From Aurantiochytrium sp. KH105 (taxonomy: Eukaryota; Sar; Bigyra; Thraustochytrida; Thraustochytriidae), in assembly GCA_003116975.1 (NCBI GenBank), contig BGKB01000316.1:1-21267 (forward strand): a stretch of 21,267 bases of DNA, given 5' to 3'. The notes beneath the pieces are model-generated. The model saw only the letters and a program-made list of their open reading frames with translations. It was not told the origin of the DNA and made no database searches. This document shows, one piece after another, positions 1 through 11,585 of this stretch (the stretch's first letter is position 1; every line of letters starts with the position of its first letter). Both the position numbers and the translations under genes were made by a program.

Positions 1-684
1 GCAGATCAACGGCAAACCGTCTTGGCAAAGTGATCAGCGCGACGAGCTTTGCATGCGACACTGTGGGGCTCCCTGTACACGAATAGGTACCCTCAATGAA
101 CACCTAAATTTGCACGCATCGTCAAAAAAGTTCTTTGCAAAAATTGACTTGGCCCAACTTGCTCGAATGTATTTGACCATGTACGCCCCCTTGCTCACCG
201 CCCTTGCACCGCCCTGGCACTTGATTTTGGGAACCTCATTTGGGCACCCAAACGTCAAGTCCGTCCTGTTGATCTACTTTGGACTTTTAAGGTGCCCAAG
301 CTTCGCTCCTCTCGTCGCTGTGCAGCAAGAAGTGCATCTAGCACAGCCCATTTTGTTCATTTTCAGCTCATCTATCGGTCAGTCTGCAGGTTCAGCGAGC
401 GACGCGACACCATCCGCGCACCCTCACGCGGCTGCAACAAGCATGACACCAGCGTCTGACATTTTCTGCTGCACCGCAACCAACACCATAGAGCCGTGCG
501 AGGCTTCACAAGTGAAGCTTCTTGTTGCCCTGGTTGCAGTACAAGAACCAAGTCGATCTGTACCAAGCCGACACACGACGCGCCACACGCACAGACCGCC
601 CTGTCTTGCTCGTCATCGCACATGAGAAGCTCTTGCGCAGCCGGCTGCTCGCTCGCGAAAGATCTCGTCACCATATTGTTTGCC
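1..684. other. Left-flank sequence without a recognisable gene
   Basis: This stretch precedes the tandem array and shares no obvious sequence with it. Short open frames exist on both strands (for example forward 53-625 and reverse 372-692), but they overlap each other, lack recognisable motifs and look like chance openings. I see no splice-site-bounded exon series, RNA gene or terminal repeats. A partial gene running in from the left cannot be excluded, because the window starts here. Confidence 0.5.
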
Positions 685-2447
685 GTTCGCAAGCCCCGCC
701 AGCCTGCCTTCTTTGTTGGCTCTCAACAAGGCAGCTTTCCGCATCCACTGCAGAGACAGTGACTCTGCCGACGAGCTCAGCACTTCCATCAGCCTCAGCT
801 CCTACCTTGCACCATCTTGCCCTGCCATGCGCATATCTTTTGCTCACTCGCACCGCAGTCAAAAGCTTGCCATCTACATTTTCTCTCTTATTAGCTCGCG
901 TCATGTTGATCAACTCTAGCCATCCTTCACTGCCTCAAGAGGTCGTCGACAGCGAAAGCAACCACGCTCAGCTCTTGCACTAGACCTGCGCTGCCTACCC
1001 CTGCCTTTGTTTCGCCTCTGCCATCTCTCGCCTGCTCGATCTCCTTCCACAAAGCCAACCTCATTTTCTTCTTGTATTTGTGTCGTTCTTTCTTTCACAA
1101 CAGCTCTGCCTGCACGAGCTCGCCGCCCACGCCGACGAAATCGAGCCACGCCACCTCTCTGTATAAGATCTACACAGCGCGCGCCTCGCTCTGTCTCACG
1201 ACGCTGCTCACTTCCTCTGCAGGCAGCGAAACCAACAAAGAGCTCAGCTCTAATAACAAAAAAGCAGGAAACAAACGCACTAGCATGCTTTTCTCTGCAA
1301 CAACATTCGTTCGAGCCAACCCAAAACCATAGAGCCAACCTCTAGACTTGGATCAACCTTTGCAAGCTCATTTGCACATCATCCGCCATCCCTCTCAAGC
1401 CCTGAGCAGGTCAAAGCACACCAAACTAGCCAAGCAACACCTCGTTCGCAACGCTAGCCTTGACTTGCACAAGCAACACGCTGAAATAACTACTCTCGCG
1501 GGTCTGTCACATGCCTGCCAGCCTCCCCAGGCTCTGTGGCCATGATCGCGCTGCATTTGTCTGCTCTCGCGTGCGTTGCCGACACTGCCCCCATATTGTT
1601 CACTTTTACCTTGCTCGCCTTCTTGCACCTCGAATGCAGCACATTTTCTGATGACTCGAAGCCTATCTCTCAAACAAGCTTGCGCACGCAAGTAGGACCA
1701 TTCGCTGACGATGCGGCACCTTTTTGCTATCCGTGAGACCAGTCTTCAAGCCAACACTTTGCATATAGCACGCACTCTGGGCTCTCTTCCTCGCCAACGA
1801 CACCTGCAACATGCGTCAATCATCTTGCATACAAACAAGTATATTCCCCAACACCCATTCATGCTAATCAGCTCAGCGAGCTTGTCTCGTCATGTCTGCA
1901 GCTTGCGTATCATCATCAACAATTCATCCATATCTTATCTTCTCGCGCACAGACGCCTCACAGACCCACCGCTGAACCCTTGATCCATGCGAAATAGCAC
2001 GCATGACGCCACAACATCTTACGCGAGCCTACTCACAGCGTACGCGGACGATTTGCAGCCTTTGCATCGAGTTCTGCGACGAGCAAGCCAAGCCAGCTTG
2101 CCTTCTTTGTTGGCTCTCGAAATAAGACAATGACGCCACCACGGCTGGGACGGCATGGACAAGATGACGTCAACCATTCGCCCATGAACAGCCTCATCTA
2201 AAGCCCTTGCAGCGGTCAGTGTACTAGGTGAGGGCAGACTACAAAGTCATGGCAGTGAACATCTCCTTGCCGAAGAGTGTGACAAAGTCCCCGTGCTCCT
2301 CACCAGCTCCTCTGCACATCACTTATCCAAGTCTCGGACCTGGTGCCGAGGTAAGGCGGTCCCGTCACGAGCAGACCTGAAACATCCGTAGCCAATCAGC
2401 GTTGAACAGAATCCATCTTACAGTCTATTTCCTCAACAGTTGCCTCT
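685..2447. repeat. Array unit 1 (with a 318-bp insertion)
   Basis: This is the first copy. Homology begins just upstream of the 724 landmark, around 683-690. The T-rich tract and CAG lie at about 1085-1103. The unit is 1.72 kb instead of 1.4 kb because foreign DNA interrupts it at 2121-2438. Confidence 0.8.
2121..2438. mobile_element. 318-bp insertion with 12-bp target duplication
   Basis: The sequence is absent from the other seven units. The left flank at 2109-2120 reads GTTGGCTCTCGA and the right flank at 2439-2450 reads GTTGCCTCTCGA, an 11/12 direct repeat. Other units have a single GTTGGCTCTCAA at this place, so both flanks share the derived G, which argues for a true target-site duplication. 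The inserted DNA starts AATAAGACAATG and ends TTTCCTCAACA; I see no clear poly(A) tail, terminal inverted repeats or ORF. A 12-bp duplication would suit target-primed insertion of a SINE-like element or a retrocopy, but the class is undetermined. Confidence 0.55.
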
Positions 2448-3847
2448 CGACAAGGCAGCTTTCCGCATCCGCTGCAGAGACGATGACTGTGACGACGAGC
2501 TCAGCACTTGCCTCAGCCCCAGCTTCTACCTTGCGCCATCTCGCCCTGCCATGCGCATACCTTTTGCTCACTCGCGCTGCAGCCAAAGCTTGCCATAAAC
2601 ACTCACTCCCCTATTCTCTCTTTAGTATTCCGTCTTTTTTTTGTTGACTTTACCCATCCTTCACTGCCGCACGTGGTTGCCGACAGCAAAACCAGCCGCG
2701 CTCAGCTCTTGCACTAGACCTGCGCTGCCTACCCCTGCCTTTTTTTCGCCTCTGCCATCTCTCACTCGCTCGATCTCGGGCCACAAAGCCAGCCTCATTT
2801 TCTTGTATTTGAATCGTTCTTTCTTTCACAACAGCGCTGCCTGCACGAGCTCTCCGCCTATACTAACAAAATCGAGCCACGCAACTTCCCTGCGCAAGAC
2901 CTATGCATCGCGCGCGTCGCTCTGTCTTATGACACTGCTCATCTCGTCTGCAGGCAGCGAAACACAACAAAGAGCTCAGCTTTCATAACAAAAATGCAAG
3001 AGACAAACGCACTAGCATGCTTTACTCTTCAACAAAAGTCGCTCCATCCAATCAAAAGCCATGCAGCCAACCTATGCACTTGGATCAGCCTTTTCAAGCT
3101 CATTTGCAGTTCATCCGCCATTCCTCTCAAGCCGCGAGCGGGCCAAAGCACATCTGCATGACCAAGCAACACCTCGTTCGCGACGCTTGCCTTGACTTAC
3201 ACAAGCAGCACGCTGCCAGAACTGCTCTCACGGATCTGCCACATGCCTGCCAGTCTTTCACAAGCTTTGCGACCAGGATCGCGCTTCATTTTCGTGCTCT
3301 GACGTACGTTGCCAACGCTGCCCCATATTGTTCACTTTTACCTTGCTCGCCTTCTTGTACCTCGAACGCAGCACATTTTCTAATGACTCAAAGCCTATTC
3401 CTCAAACAAGCTTGCTCACGCAAATTCGTCTGTTCGCTGGCCATGCGATGTCTTTTTCTATCCGTGCAGGCAGTCTGCAAGTCAATACCTAGCACATACC
3501 ACGCACTCCAGGCTCGCTGCCTCGCCAACGATACCTGCAACATGCGACAATCATTTTGCAAACGAACACATGTGCTGATCAGCACCCATACATGCCAGTC
3601 AGCTCAGCGAGCTTGTCTTGTCGTGTCTGGGGCTTGCAGAGCCGCTTCAAGCACCTGTATGCAACATATCTTCTCGCGCACAGTCGCCTCACAGACCACC
3701 GCTGAACCCTCGATCCATGTGGAAATGCTCACATGGCGCCACAATATCTTGCTAGAGCCTGCACACAGCGCGCGCGGGCGATCTACATCATTTTCATCGA
3801 GAGCGGCGGCGGACAAGCCCGACCAGCTTGCCTTCCTTTCTGGCTTT
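2448..3847. repeat. Array unit 2
   Basis: An uninterrupted copy of about 1,400 bp. It contains the longest forward open stretch in the array (3017-3886, running slightly into unit 3). That frame is broken in the other units, so I do not call it a gene. CAG of the T-rich landmark is at 2832-2834. Confidence 0.8.
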
Positions 3848-5580
3848 CAACAAGGCAGCTTTTCGCATCCACTGCAGAGACGATGACTGTGACGACGAGC
3901 TTGGCGCCTGCCTCAGCACTATCTCCTATCTTGCGCCATCTCACTCTGCCATGCGCGTACCTTTTGCTCACTCGCGCCGCAGCCAAGGCTTGCCATATAC
4001 ACTCGCTCCCATATTCTCTCCTTATTTGTTCGCCTCTTTTTTGTTGACTTTAACCATCCTTCACTGCCGCACGTGGTCGTCGACAGCGATACCAACCACA
4101 CTCAGCTCTTGCGCTAGATCTGCGCTGCCTATCGCTGCCTTTGTTTCGCCTCTGCCATCTATCGCTCGCTCGGTCTGGTGCCACAAAGTCACACATCATT
4201 TTCTTCTTGAATTTGTGTTGATCTTTCTTTCACAACAGCGCTGCCTGCACGAGCTCTCCGCCTACGCCGACAAAACTGAGCCACACCACTTCTCTGCGCA
4301 AGACCTACGCAGCGCGCGCCTCGCTCTGTCGTATGACGCTTCTCATCTCTTCTGCAGGCAACGAAACCAACAAAGAGCTCGGCTCCAATAATAAAAACGA
4401 AAGAGACAACCGCACTAGCATGCTTTTCTCTACAACAAAAGTCGCTTGATCCAAACAAAAGCCATCGAGCCAACCTATACAGCTAAATCAGCCTTTGCAA
4501 GCTCATTTGCAGATCATCCGCCACCCCTCTCAAGCCCCGAGCAGGTGTAGCACACTGTACCGACAGTACACACAGAGGATATTTGCTTCATTGTTACAGG
4601 CTTGAGTCTGCCTGGTTCTACAAGATTTATACAAGCAGATTGGGATCGAGGACCACCCGATCGAGGCAACCCAAGACAAGGGATAGGGGCCCGGCAGCCC
4701 CGGGCAACATACCACCATAATACCAACTAAAAGATAAAAACAAAAAAAGCGGCCGAGCGCAACGTTGTTGTTCGAAGTTGACGAGACATTTGGCGACGCG
4801 CAGGAAGGTCACGCCGGGGTTCGTGACCGCGCGGCGCCCCCACCATGGGAAGAGCTTGGTGCGCAACACAGGCCATAGCACATCTGCATGGCCAAGCAAC
4901 ACCTCGTTCGCAACGCTAGCCTTGACTTACACAAGCAGGACGCTGCCGATACTGCTCTCGCGGTTCTATCACATGCTTGCTAGCCTGTCACAAGCTCTGC
5001 GACCATGATCGCACTGCATTTGCGTGCTCTGACGTGCGTTGTCAACGCTGCCCCATATTCTTCACCTTTATCTTGCTCGCCTTCTTGCACCTCGAGCGCA
5101 GCTGAAATTCCACTGATCCCCAGCCCAACTCTTGAATAGGCTTGCCCGCGCAAACCAACCCCTTCGCTGGGCCTGCGACGCCATTTTCTATCCGTGCAGT
5201 CAGTCTGCAAGCCAATACTTTGCACATACCACGCACTCTAGGCTCTCTTCCTCGCCAACGACACGCTGCAACATGCGTCAACCATCTTGCAACGAACAGA
5301 TATATTGGCCAGCGTGAAAATGTGCAAGTCAGCTCAGCAAGCTCGTCTCGCCGGGTCTGCAGCTTACATAGCCGTTTCAAGCACCTGTATGCACCTCATC
5401 TTCTCGTGAACAAACGCCATAAAAACCACCGTCAAGGCCCTTGATCCATGCGAAAATGCTTTCATGATGCCATGAAATCTTGCCAGAGCCTACACAGGAG
5501 CGTGCGCGGACGATCTACAGCATTTTCATCGAGAGCGGCGGCGGACAAGCCCGACCAGCTCTTCTTCTTCTTTTTTGCCT
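3848..5580. repeat. Array unit 3 (interrupted by solo-LTR-like element)
   Basis: A copy lengthened to 1.73 kb by the element at 4546-4868. Removing it restores the junction GAGCAGG-CCATAGCACATC, which matches GAGCGGGCCAAAGCACATC in unit 2. In the segment after the CAG landmark it is most similar to unit 4 (both have GCGCAAGACC and GTCGTATGACGCT). Confidence 0.8.
4546..4868. mobile_element. Probable solo LTR
   Basis: A 323-bp insertion into array unit 3, beginning TGTAGCAC and ending GCGCAACA. The ends are imperfect inverted repeats of the TG...CA type (TGTAGCAC against TGTTGCGC). It is flanked by the direct repeat CAGG at 4542-4545 and 4869-4872, consistent with a 4-5-bp integrase target duplication. 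A TATAAA-like string occurs on the minus strand around 4627-4640, and an A-rich stretch lies at about 4730-4748. No gag-pol sequence is present, so this would be the product of LTR-LTR recombination. Orientation and superfamily are uncertain. The minus-strand ORF across it (4627-4902) has no recognisable motif. Confidence 0.6.
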
Positions 5581-6979
5581 CAACAAGCAGCCTCTTTTCG
5601 CATCCACTAGAGAGACGATGACTGTGCCGATGAGCTCACTGCTTGCCTCAGTACTGGCTTCTACTCTGCGCCGCCTCGCCCTGCCATGCGCGTACTTTTT
5701 CATGGTCTTGCAGTGGCCAAACTTTGCCACATACAGTCTCTCACATTTTCTCCTTTATTTGCTCGCCTTGTTTTGCTAACTTCAACTATCCTTCACTGCT
5801 ACACATGGTCACCGACAGCAAAAGCAGCCACACTCAGCTCTTGCACTAGACCTGCGCTGCCTTTTGCTGCCTCTGCGCTGCCTCTTCCGTTCCTCGCTCG
5901 CTCGGTCTGGTGCCACGAAGTCACACATCATTTTCTTGTATTTGTGTCGCTCTTTCTTTGCCACAACAGCGCTGCCTGCACAAGCTCTCCGCCCACGCCG
6001 ACAAAATTGAGCCACACTACTTCTCTGCGCAAGACCCACGCAGCGCGCGCCTCGCTCTGTCGTATGACGCTGCTCATCTCTTCTGCAGGCCACGAAACCA
6101 ACAAAGAGCTCGGCTCAATTTAAAAAAAAAGAGAGACAAACGCACTTGCGTGCTTTTCTCTTCAACAATAGTCGCTCGATCCGAACAAAAGCCATGGCGC
6201 CAACCTATGCACTTGGATCAGACCTGGCAAGCTCATTTGCAGATCATTCGCCATCGCTCTCAAGCCCCGAGCCGACCAAAGCACACCAAGCTAGCCAAGC
6301 AACATCTCGTTTGCAACGCTAGCCTTGACTTACACAAGCAGCACGCTGCCAAAACAACTCTCGCGCTTCTGCCATATGCTTTCCAGTCTTGCCAAAGCTC
6401 TGCGACCATGATCGCACTGCGTTTGCTTGCTCTGGCGTGAGTTGCCAACGCTGCCCCATGTTATTCACCTTCACTTTGCTCGCCTTCTTGCACCGCAAAG
6501 GCAGCTGGCATTTCTCTGATCCGCAGCTCAGCTCTCACACAGGCCTGTCCACGCAAGTTCTGACATTCGCTGGCGATGCGGCACCTTTTTCTGTCCGTGC
6601 AGTCAGCTGCAAGCCAATTCTTTGCACGTACAATGCACGTTGGGCTCTCTTGCTCGACAAGCACACCTGCAACATGAGTCCACCATCTTGCAAACAAACA
6701 GATATATTAACTAGCACCAATACATGCCATTCAGCTCGCCGAGCACGCCTCGCCGGGTCTGCAGCTTGCGTAGCTGCTTCGCTCAATCGTACGCACCTCA
6801 TCTTCTCGTGAACAAACGTCATAAAAACCACCGTCAAGGCCCTTGATCCGTGCGAAAATGTTTGCATGACATCACAACATCTTGCTAGAGCCTACACACA
6901 GCGTACACGCACGATCGAAAGTCTTCCCAGCGAGATCTGCGGCGAACGAGCCCAGCCAGCTTGCCTTCTTCTTTGGCCT
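5581..6979. repeat. Array unit 4
   Basis: An uninterrupted copy of about 1,399 bp. CAG of the T-rich landmark is at 5967-5969. The first landmark has changed from CAACAAGGCAGC to CAACAAGCAGC, a state shared with units 5 and 6. Confidence 0.8.
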
Positions 6980-8374
6980 CAACAAGCAGCCGCGTTCCAC
7001 ATCCACTGCTGAGACGATGACTATGCCGACGAGCTTGGCGCCTGCCTCAGCTCTAGCTCGGACGCTGCGCCGTCTCGTCCTACGATGCGCGTATTTTCAT
7101 GGTTTTGCAGTAGCAAACGCCTGGCACGAACACTTGCTCAGATTTTCTCTCTTTATTTGCTCGCCTCAATTTGCTAACTTCAACTATCCTTTACTGCTGC
7201 ACGTGATCATTGACAGCAAAACCAGTCACGCTCAGCTCTTGCACTAGCCCTGCGCTGCCTTCCACTGCCTTTGATTCGCCTCTGCCATTCCTCGCTTGCT
7301 CGGTCTGGTGCCACAAAGCCAGACCTCATTTCCTTATTTTTTTGTGTCGTCTTTTTTTTTTCTTTCACAACAGCGCTGCCCGAACGAGCTCTTTGCTCAC
7401 GCCGACCAAATCGAGCCACGCCATCTCTCTGTGCAAGATCTACGCATCGCGCGCGTCGCTCTGTCCAACGACGCTGCGCAGGCAACGAAACCAACAAAGA
7501 GCTCGGTTCAAATAACAAAAAAGAAAGGAAGCGACGCACTTGCGTGCTTTTCTCTCAAACAACAGTCGTTCGATCCAATCGAAAGCCCTGGCGTCAAGCC
7601 ACAGACCTAGACCAGCCTTTGCAAGCTCATTTGTAGATCATCCGTCAGTGTTGGCAGGCTGAGGCCGGGCCAAAGCACATCAACTTGGCCAAGCTGCACC
7701 TCGTTCGCAACGCTAGCCTTGACTTACACAAGCCGCACGCGGCCAAAACTGCTCTTGCGGACCTGACACATGCCTGCCAGCCTTCTTCAAGCTCTGCGAC
7801 CATGATCACACTGCAGTTGCGTGCTCTGGCGTGAGTTGCCAACGCTGCCTTATAGTATTCACCATTACTTTGCTCTCTTTCTTGCACCTCGAAGGCAGCT
7901 TGTATTTCTCTGATTCGCAGCATAGCTCTCACACAAGCCTGTTCACGCAAGTTCGAAAATTCGCTGGCGATGCGGCGCCTCTTTCGGTCCGTGCACTCAG
8001 TGTCCAAGCCAATTCTTTGCAGACACCATGCATGATGGGATCTCTTGCTTGACAATCACACCTGTTACCTGTGTCAACCATCTTGCAAACGATCGCATAC
8101 AATGTCTAGCGCTCATACATGCCAGTCAATTTGGCGGGCTCGTCTCGCCGGGTCTGCCGCTTGCGTGGTGGCGTCGCGAACCCGCGTCCATCTCCTCTTC
8201 TGTGCAACAAACGCCTCATGGACCACCGCCAAGGCCTTTGATCCATGCAAGAATGATGACATGACTCCACAACATCTTGCTAGAGCCTGCACGCAGCCTG
8301 CGCGGACGATCTGCAGCCAATGCATCGACATCTGTGACAGCAAGCCCGGCCAGCTTGTCTTCTTTTTTAGCTCT
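6980..8374. repeat. Array unit 5
   Basis: About 1,395 bp. It shares with unit 6 the variants GAACGAGCTCTTTGCTCACGCC and ACTGCTGAGACGA, so these two copies are sister duplicates. It has lost about 11 nt near 7475, where other units read GCTCATCTCTTCTGCAGG and this one reads GCGCAGG. A shift of that size breaks any frame through the segment. Confidence 0.8.
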
Positions 8375-9784
8375 CAACAAGCAGCCGCGTTCCGTATACA
8401 CTGCTGAGACGACGACTGTGCCGACGAGCTTGGCGCCTGCATCAGCTCTAGCTCGGACGCTGCGCCGTCTTGTCCTACGATGCGCGTATTTTTCCATGGT
8501 CTTGCAGTAGCAAACGCCTGGCATGAACACTCGCTCGCATATACTCTCTTTATTTGTTCGTTCTTTTTGGTCAACTCTTGCCACCCTTCACTGTCGCACG
8601 TGATCATTGACAGAAAAGCAATCACGCTTCGCTCTTGCACTAGACCTGCGCTACCTTCCGCTGCCTTTGTTTCGCCTCCGCCATTCCTCGCTTGCTCGGT
8701 CTGGTGCCACAAAGCCAGACCTCATTTCCTTCTATTTTCTGTGTCGTCTTTTCTTTTTTTTTTCACAACAGCGCTGCCTGAACGAGCTCTTTGCTCACGC
8801 CGACCAAATCAAGCCACGTCACCTCTCTGTGCAAGACCTATGCATCGCGCGCGTCGCCCCGTCTTACGACGCTGCTCATCTCTTCTGCTGACAACGAAAT
8901 CAACAAAGAGCTCGGCTCAATAATAAAAAAGGAAAGAGAGACAACCGCACTAGCATGCTTTTCTCTCCAACAACAGTCACTTCATCCAAACAAAATCCAT
9001 GGCGCCAAGCGGCAGATCCAGACCAGCCTTGTCAAGCTCATTTGCAGTTCATCCGTCAGTGTCGGCAGGCTGAGGCCGGGCCAAAGCACATCAACTTAGC
9101 CAAGCAACACCTCACTCGCAACGCTACCTTTGACTTGCACAAGCCGCGCGCTGCCGAGACTGCTCTCGCGGATCTGACACATGCCTGCCAGCCTTCCTCA
9201 AGCTCTGCGACCATGATCGCACTGCAGTTGCATGCTCTCGTGTGCGTTGCCAACGTTGTCCCATATTGTTCGCTTTTTACCTTCCTCGCCTTCTTGCATC
9301 TCGAACATAGCTGATATCTTGCTTATACGTAGCCTAGCTCTCAAGCAAGCTTGCTCACACAAATGTGACCACTCGCTGACGATGCGGCACCTTTTTCTAT
9401 CCGTGAGACTAGTCTCCAAGCCAATACTTGCACGTACAATGCACGTCAGGCTCTCTTGCTTGACAATCACGACTGCAACAGGCGTCAACCATCTTGCAAA
9501 CGATCGCATACAATGTCTATCACCATTTATGCCAATCCGCTTGCCGAACTCGTCTCGCCGGGTCTGCAGCTTGCGTGGCGGCGTCGCGGACCCGCATCCA
9601 TCTCCTCTTCTGTGAAACAAAAGCCTCATGGACCACCGCCAAGGCCCTTCATCCATGCGAAAATGCTTACATGACGCCGCAACATCTTGCTAAAGCCTGC
9701 AAACATCATGTGCGGACGATCTGCAGCCTTCCCAGCGAGATCTGCGGTGTACAAGCCCAGCCAGCTTGACTCCTTTTGGGCTCT
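8375..9784. repeat. Array unit 6
   Basis: About 1,410 bp and closest to unit 5. The string TCTTCTGCAGGCAACG of other units is TCTTCTGCTGACAACG here, so the AG that could have served as a splice acceptor is lost. CAG of the T-rich landmark is at 8769-8771. Confidence 0.8.
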
Positions 9785-10144
9785 CAACAAATAGGAGCCT
9801 TTTTTGCATCCAATGCAGAGACGATGACTCTGTCGACGAGCCCACTGCTTGCCTTAACACTACCTCCTACTCTGCACCGCCTCACCCTGCCACGCGCGTA
9901 CTTTTATCATGGTCGTGACCTTGCAAACATCTGCCCTACACTCGCTCCCATATTCTCTCCTTATCTGTTCGTGATTTTTGACCAAGTTTAGCCCGCCTTC
10001 ACTGCCGCACGTGGTCGCCGACAGCAAAAGTAATCACGCTCAGCTCTTGCACCAGTCCTACGCTGGCCATCCCTGTCTCTGCCTTGCCTCTGCCATTCCT
10101 CACTCGCTCGATCTCGCGCCACAAAGCCGCACCTCATTTTCGTG

Positions 10145-10188
<44 letters not shown>

Positions 10189-11210
10189 TCACACAGCGCT
10201 GCCTGCACGAGCTCTCCGCCCACGCCGACGAAATCGAGCCATGCCACCTCTCCGTGCAAGAACTATGCATCGCACGCGTCGCTCTGTCCTACGACGCTGC
10301 TCATCTCTTCTGCAGGCAACGTGTCAACCAACAAACATCTCGGCTCAATAACAAGAAATGAAAGGGTCAAATGCACTAACATGCTTTTCTTTCCAACAAC
10401 AGTCGCTCAATCCAAACAAAGATCGTATAGCCAAGCTAGTCACTTGGACCAGTCTTGGCAAGCTCGTTTGCAGATCATCCTCCAGGGCGGCAGGCTGAGG
10501 CCGGACCAAAGCTCATCTACTTAGCCAAGCAACATCTCGTTCGCAACGCTAGCCTTGACTTGCACAAGCAGCACGCTGCCAAAACTGCTCTCGTGGATCT
10601 GCCGCATGCTTGCTAGCCTTTCCAAATCTCTGCGACCATAATCGCGCATCTTTGCGTGCTCTCGCGTGCGTTGCCAACGCTGTCCCATATGGTTCACTCT
10701 TACCTTGCTCACCTTCTTGCACCTCGAACGCGGCTGCGATTTTTCTGATCCGTAGCCCAGCTCTCAGACAAGCCTGCTCACGCAAATTTGACCAATCGCT
10801 GACGACGCGGCACCTTTTTCTATCCGTAAGACTAATCTCCAAGCCAATACTTTGCACGTGCAATGCATTCTGGGCTCTCTTCCTCACCAAACACACCTGC
10901 AACCTGTGTCAATGATCTTAAAAACGACTTTCCATATTGCCTAGCGCTCATTCGTGCCTGTCCGTCCGGCGAGCACGTCTCGCCGGGTCTGCAGCTTGTG
11001 TAGCTGCTTCGCTCGCCCGTGCTCACCTCCTCTTCGGTGAAATAAACGCCTCATGGACCACCGTCAAGGCCTCTGATCCATGCCAAAATGCTTACGTGAC
11101 GCCAAAAGATCTTGTCAAAGCCTGTACCCAGCCTGCGCGGACGATCTGCAGCCTTCCCAGCGAGATCTGCGGCGAACAAGCCCAGCCAGCTTGCCATTTT
11201 TTTAAGCTCT
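9785..11210. repeat. Array unit 7 (with GT microsatellite)
   Basis: About 1,426 bp. Part of its extra length is a GT expansion immediately upstream of the T-rich/CAG landmark (CAG at 10194-10196). Otherwise it follows the order of the other units. Confidence 0.8.
10150..10185 (+). repeat. (GT)n microsatellite, ~18 repeats
   Basis: An uninterrupted alternating GT run. The other array units have only TTTGTGTCG here, so the run expanded from a short GTGT seed after this unit was duplicated. It directly precedes the TTTTTCACACAG tract. Confidence 0.95.
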
Positions 11211-11585
11211 CGATAACGAGCCGCTTTTCGCATCCACTGCAGAGACACCGACTGTGTCGACGAGGTCAGCGCTTGCCTCGGCACTAGCCCCTACCCTGCG
11301 CCGCCTCGTCCTGCCACGCGCGTACTTTTTTCGTGGCCGTGACGTAGCAAACGCCTGCCATAAACACTCGCTCCCATTATGATTTCGTCTTTTTTGGTCA
11401 AGTTGAACCATCCTTCACTGTCGCACGTGGTCATAGACAGCAAAAGCAACCACGCTCAGCTCTTGCCTCAGTATTTCGCTGGCCATTCCTGCCTTTGCGT
11501 TGCCTCTGCCATTTCCTCGCTCTCTCGATATCCTGCCACAAAGCCACACCTCATTTTCTTGTTTTTTCGTCATTTTTTTTTTCAA
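11211..11585. repeat. Array unit 8, truncated at the pseudogene
   Basis: Only the first ~375 bp of the unit is present. It is collinear with the others through the T-rich tract (11570-11585) and stops at CAACAG, exactly where the sequence becomes homologous to the kinase/zinc-finger gene. The truncation point is the same CAG that begins the exon-like segment of every other unit. Confidence 0.75.

Larger units (their letters stand above)
685..11585. repeat. Tandem array of eight ~1.4-kb repeat units
   Basis: A landmark, CAACAAGGCAGC followed by a CATCCACTGCAGAGAC-like string, recurs near 724, 2448, 3848, 5581, 6980, 8375, 9785 and 11211. A second landmark, a T-rich tract ending in CAACAG followed by CGCTGCCTGCACGAGCTC or a variant, has its CAG at 1101, 2832, 4236, 5967, 7371, 8769 and 10194; the same CAG at 11586 abuts the pseudogene. 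After subtracting two insertions the period is about 1.39-1.43 kb. Copies differ by scattered substitutions, many of them C/T at CpG, and by small indels. No frame is preserved through a whole unit in all copies. I call it a non-coding, possibly gene-derived satellite-like array; its function is unknown. Confidence 0.88.

Noticed and set aside
3017..3886. 289-codon forward ORF in the array, and similar ORFs in other units
   Set aside because: It is open only because the strand is poor in stops. The frame is broken by indels in the other units, substitutions do not favour synonymous sites, and no motif is recognisable.
4792..4808. Shared 15-mer TTGGCGACGCGCAGG between the LTR-like element and the pseudogene (near 12266)
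   Set aside because: Flanking sequence does not align, and a match of this length is not surprising in a window this size.
4627..4902. Minus-strand ORF through the solo-LTR-like element
   Set aside because: It crosses the element boundary into array sequence and has no recognisable domain; it is best explained as chance.
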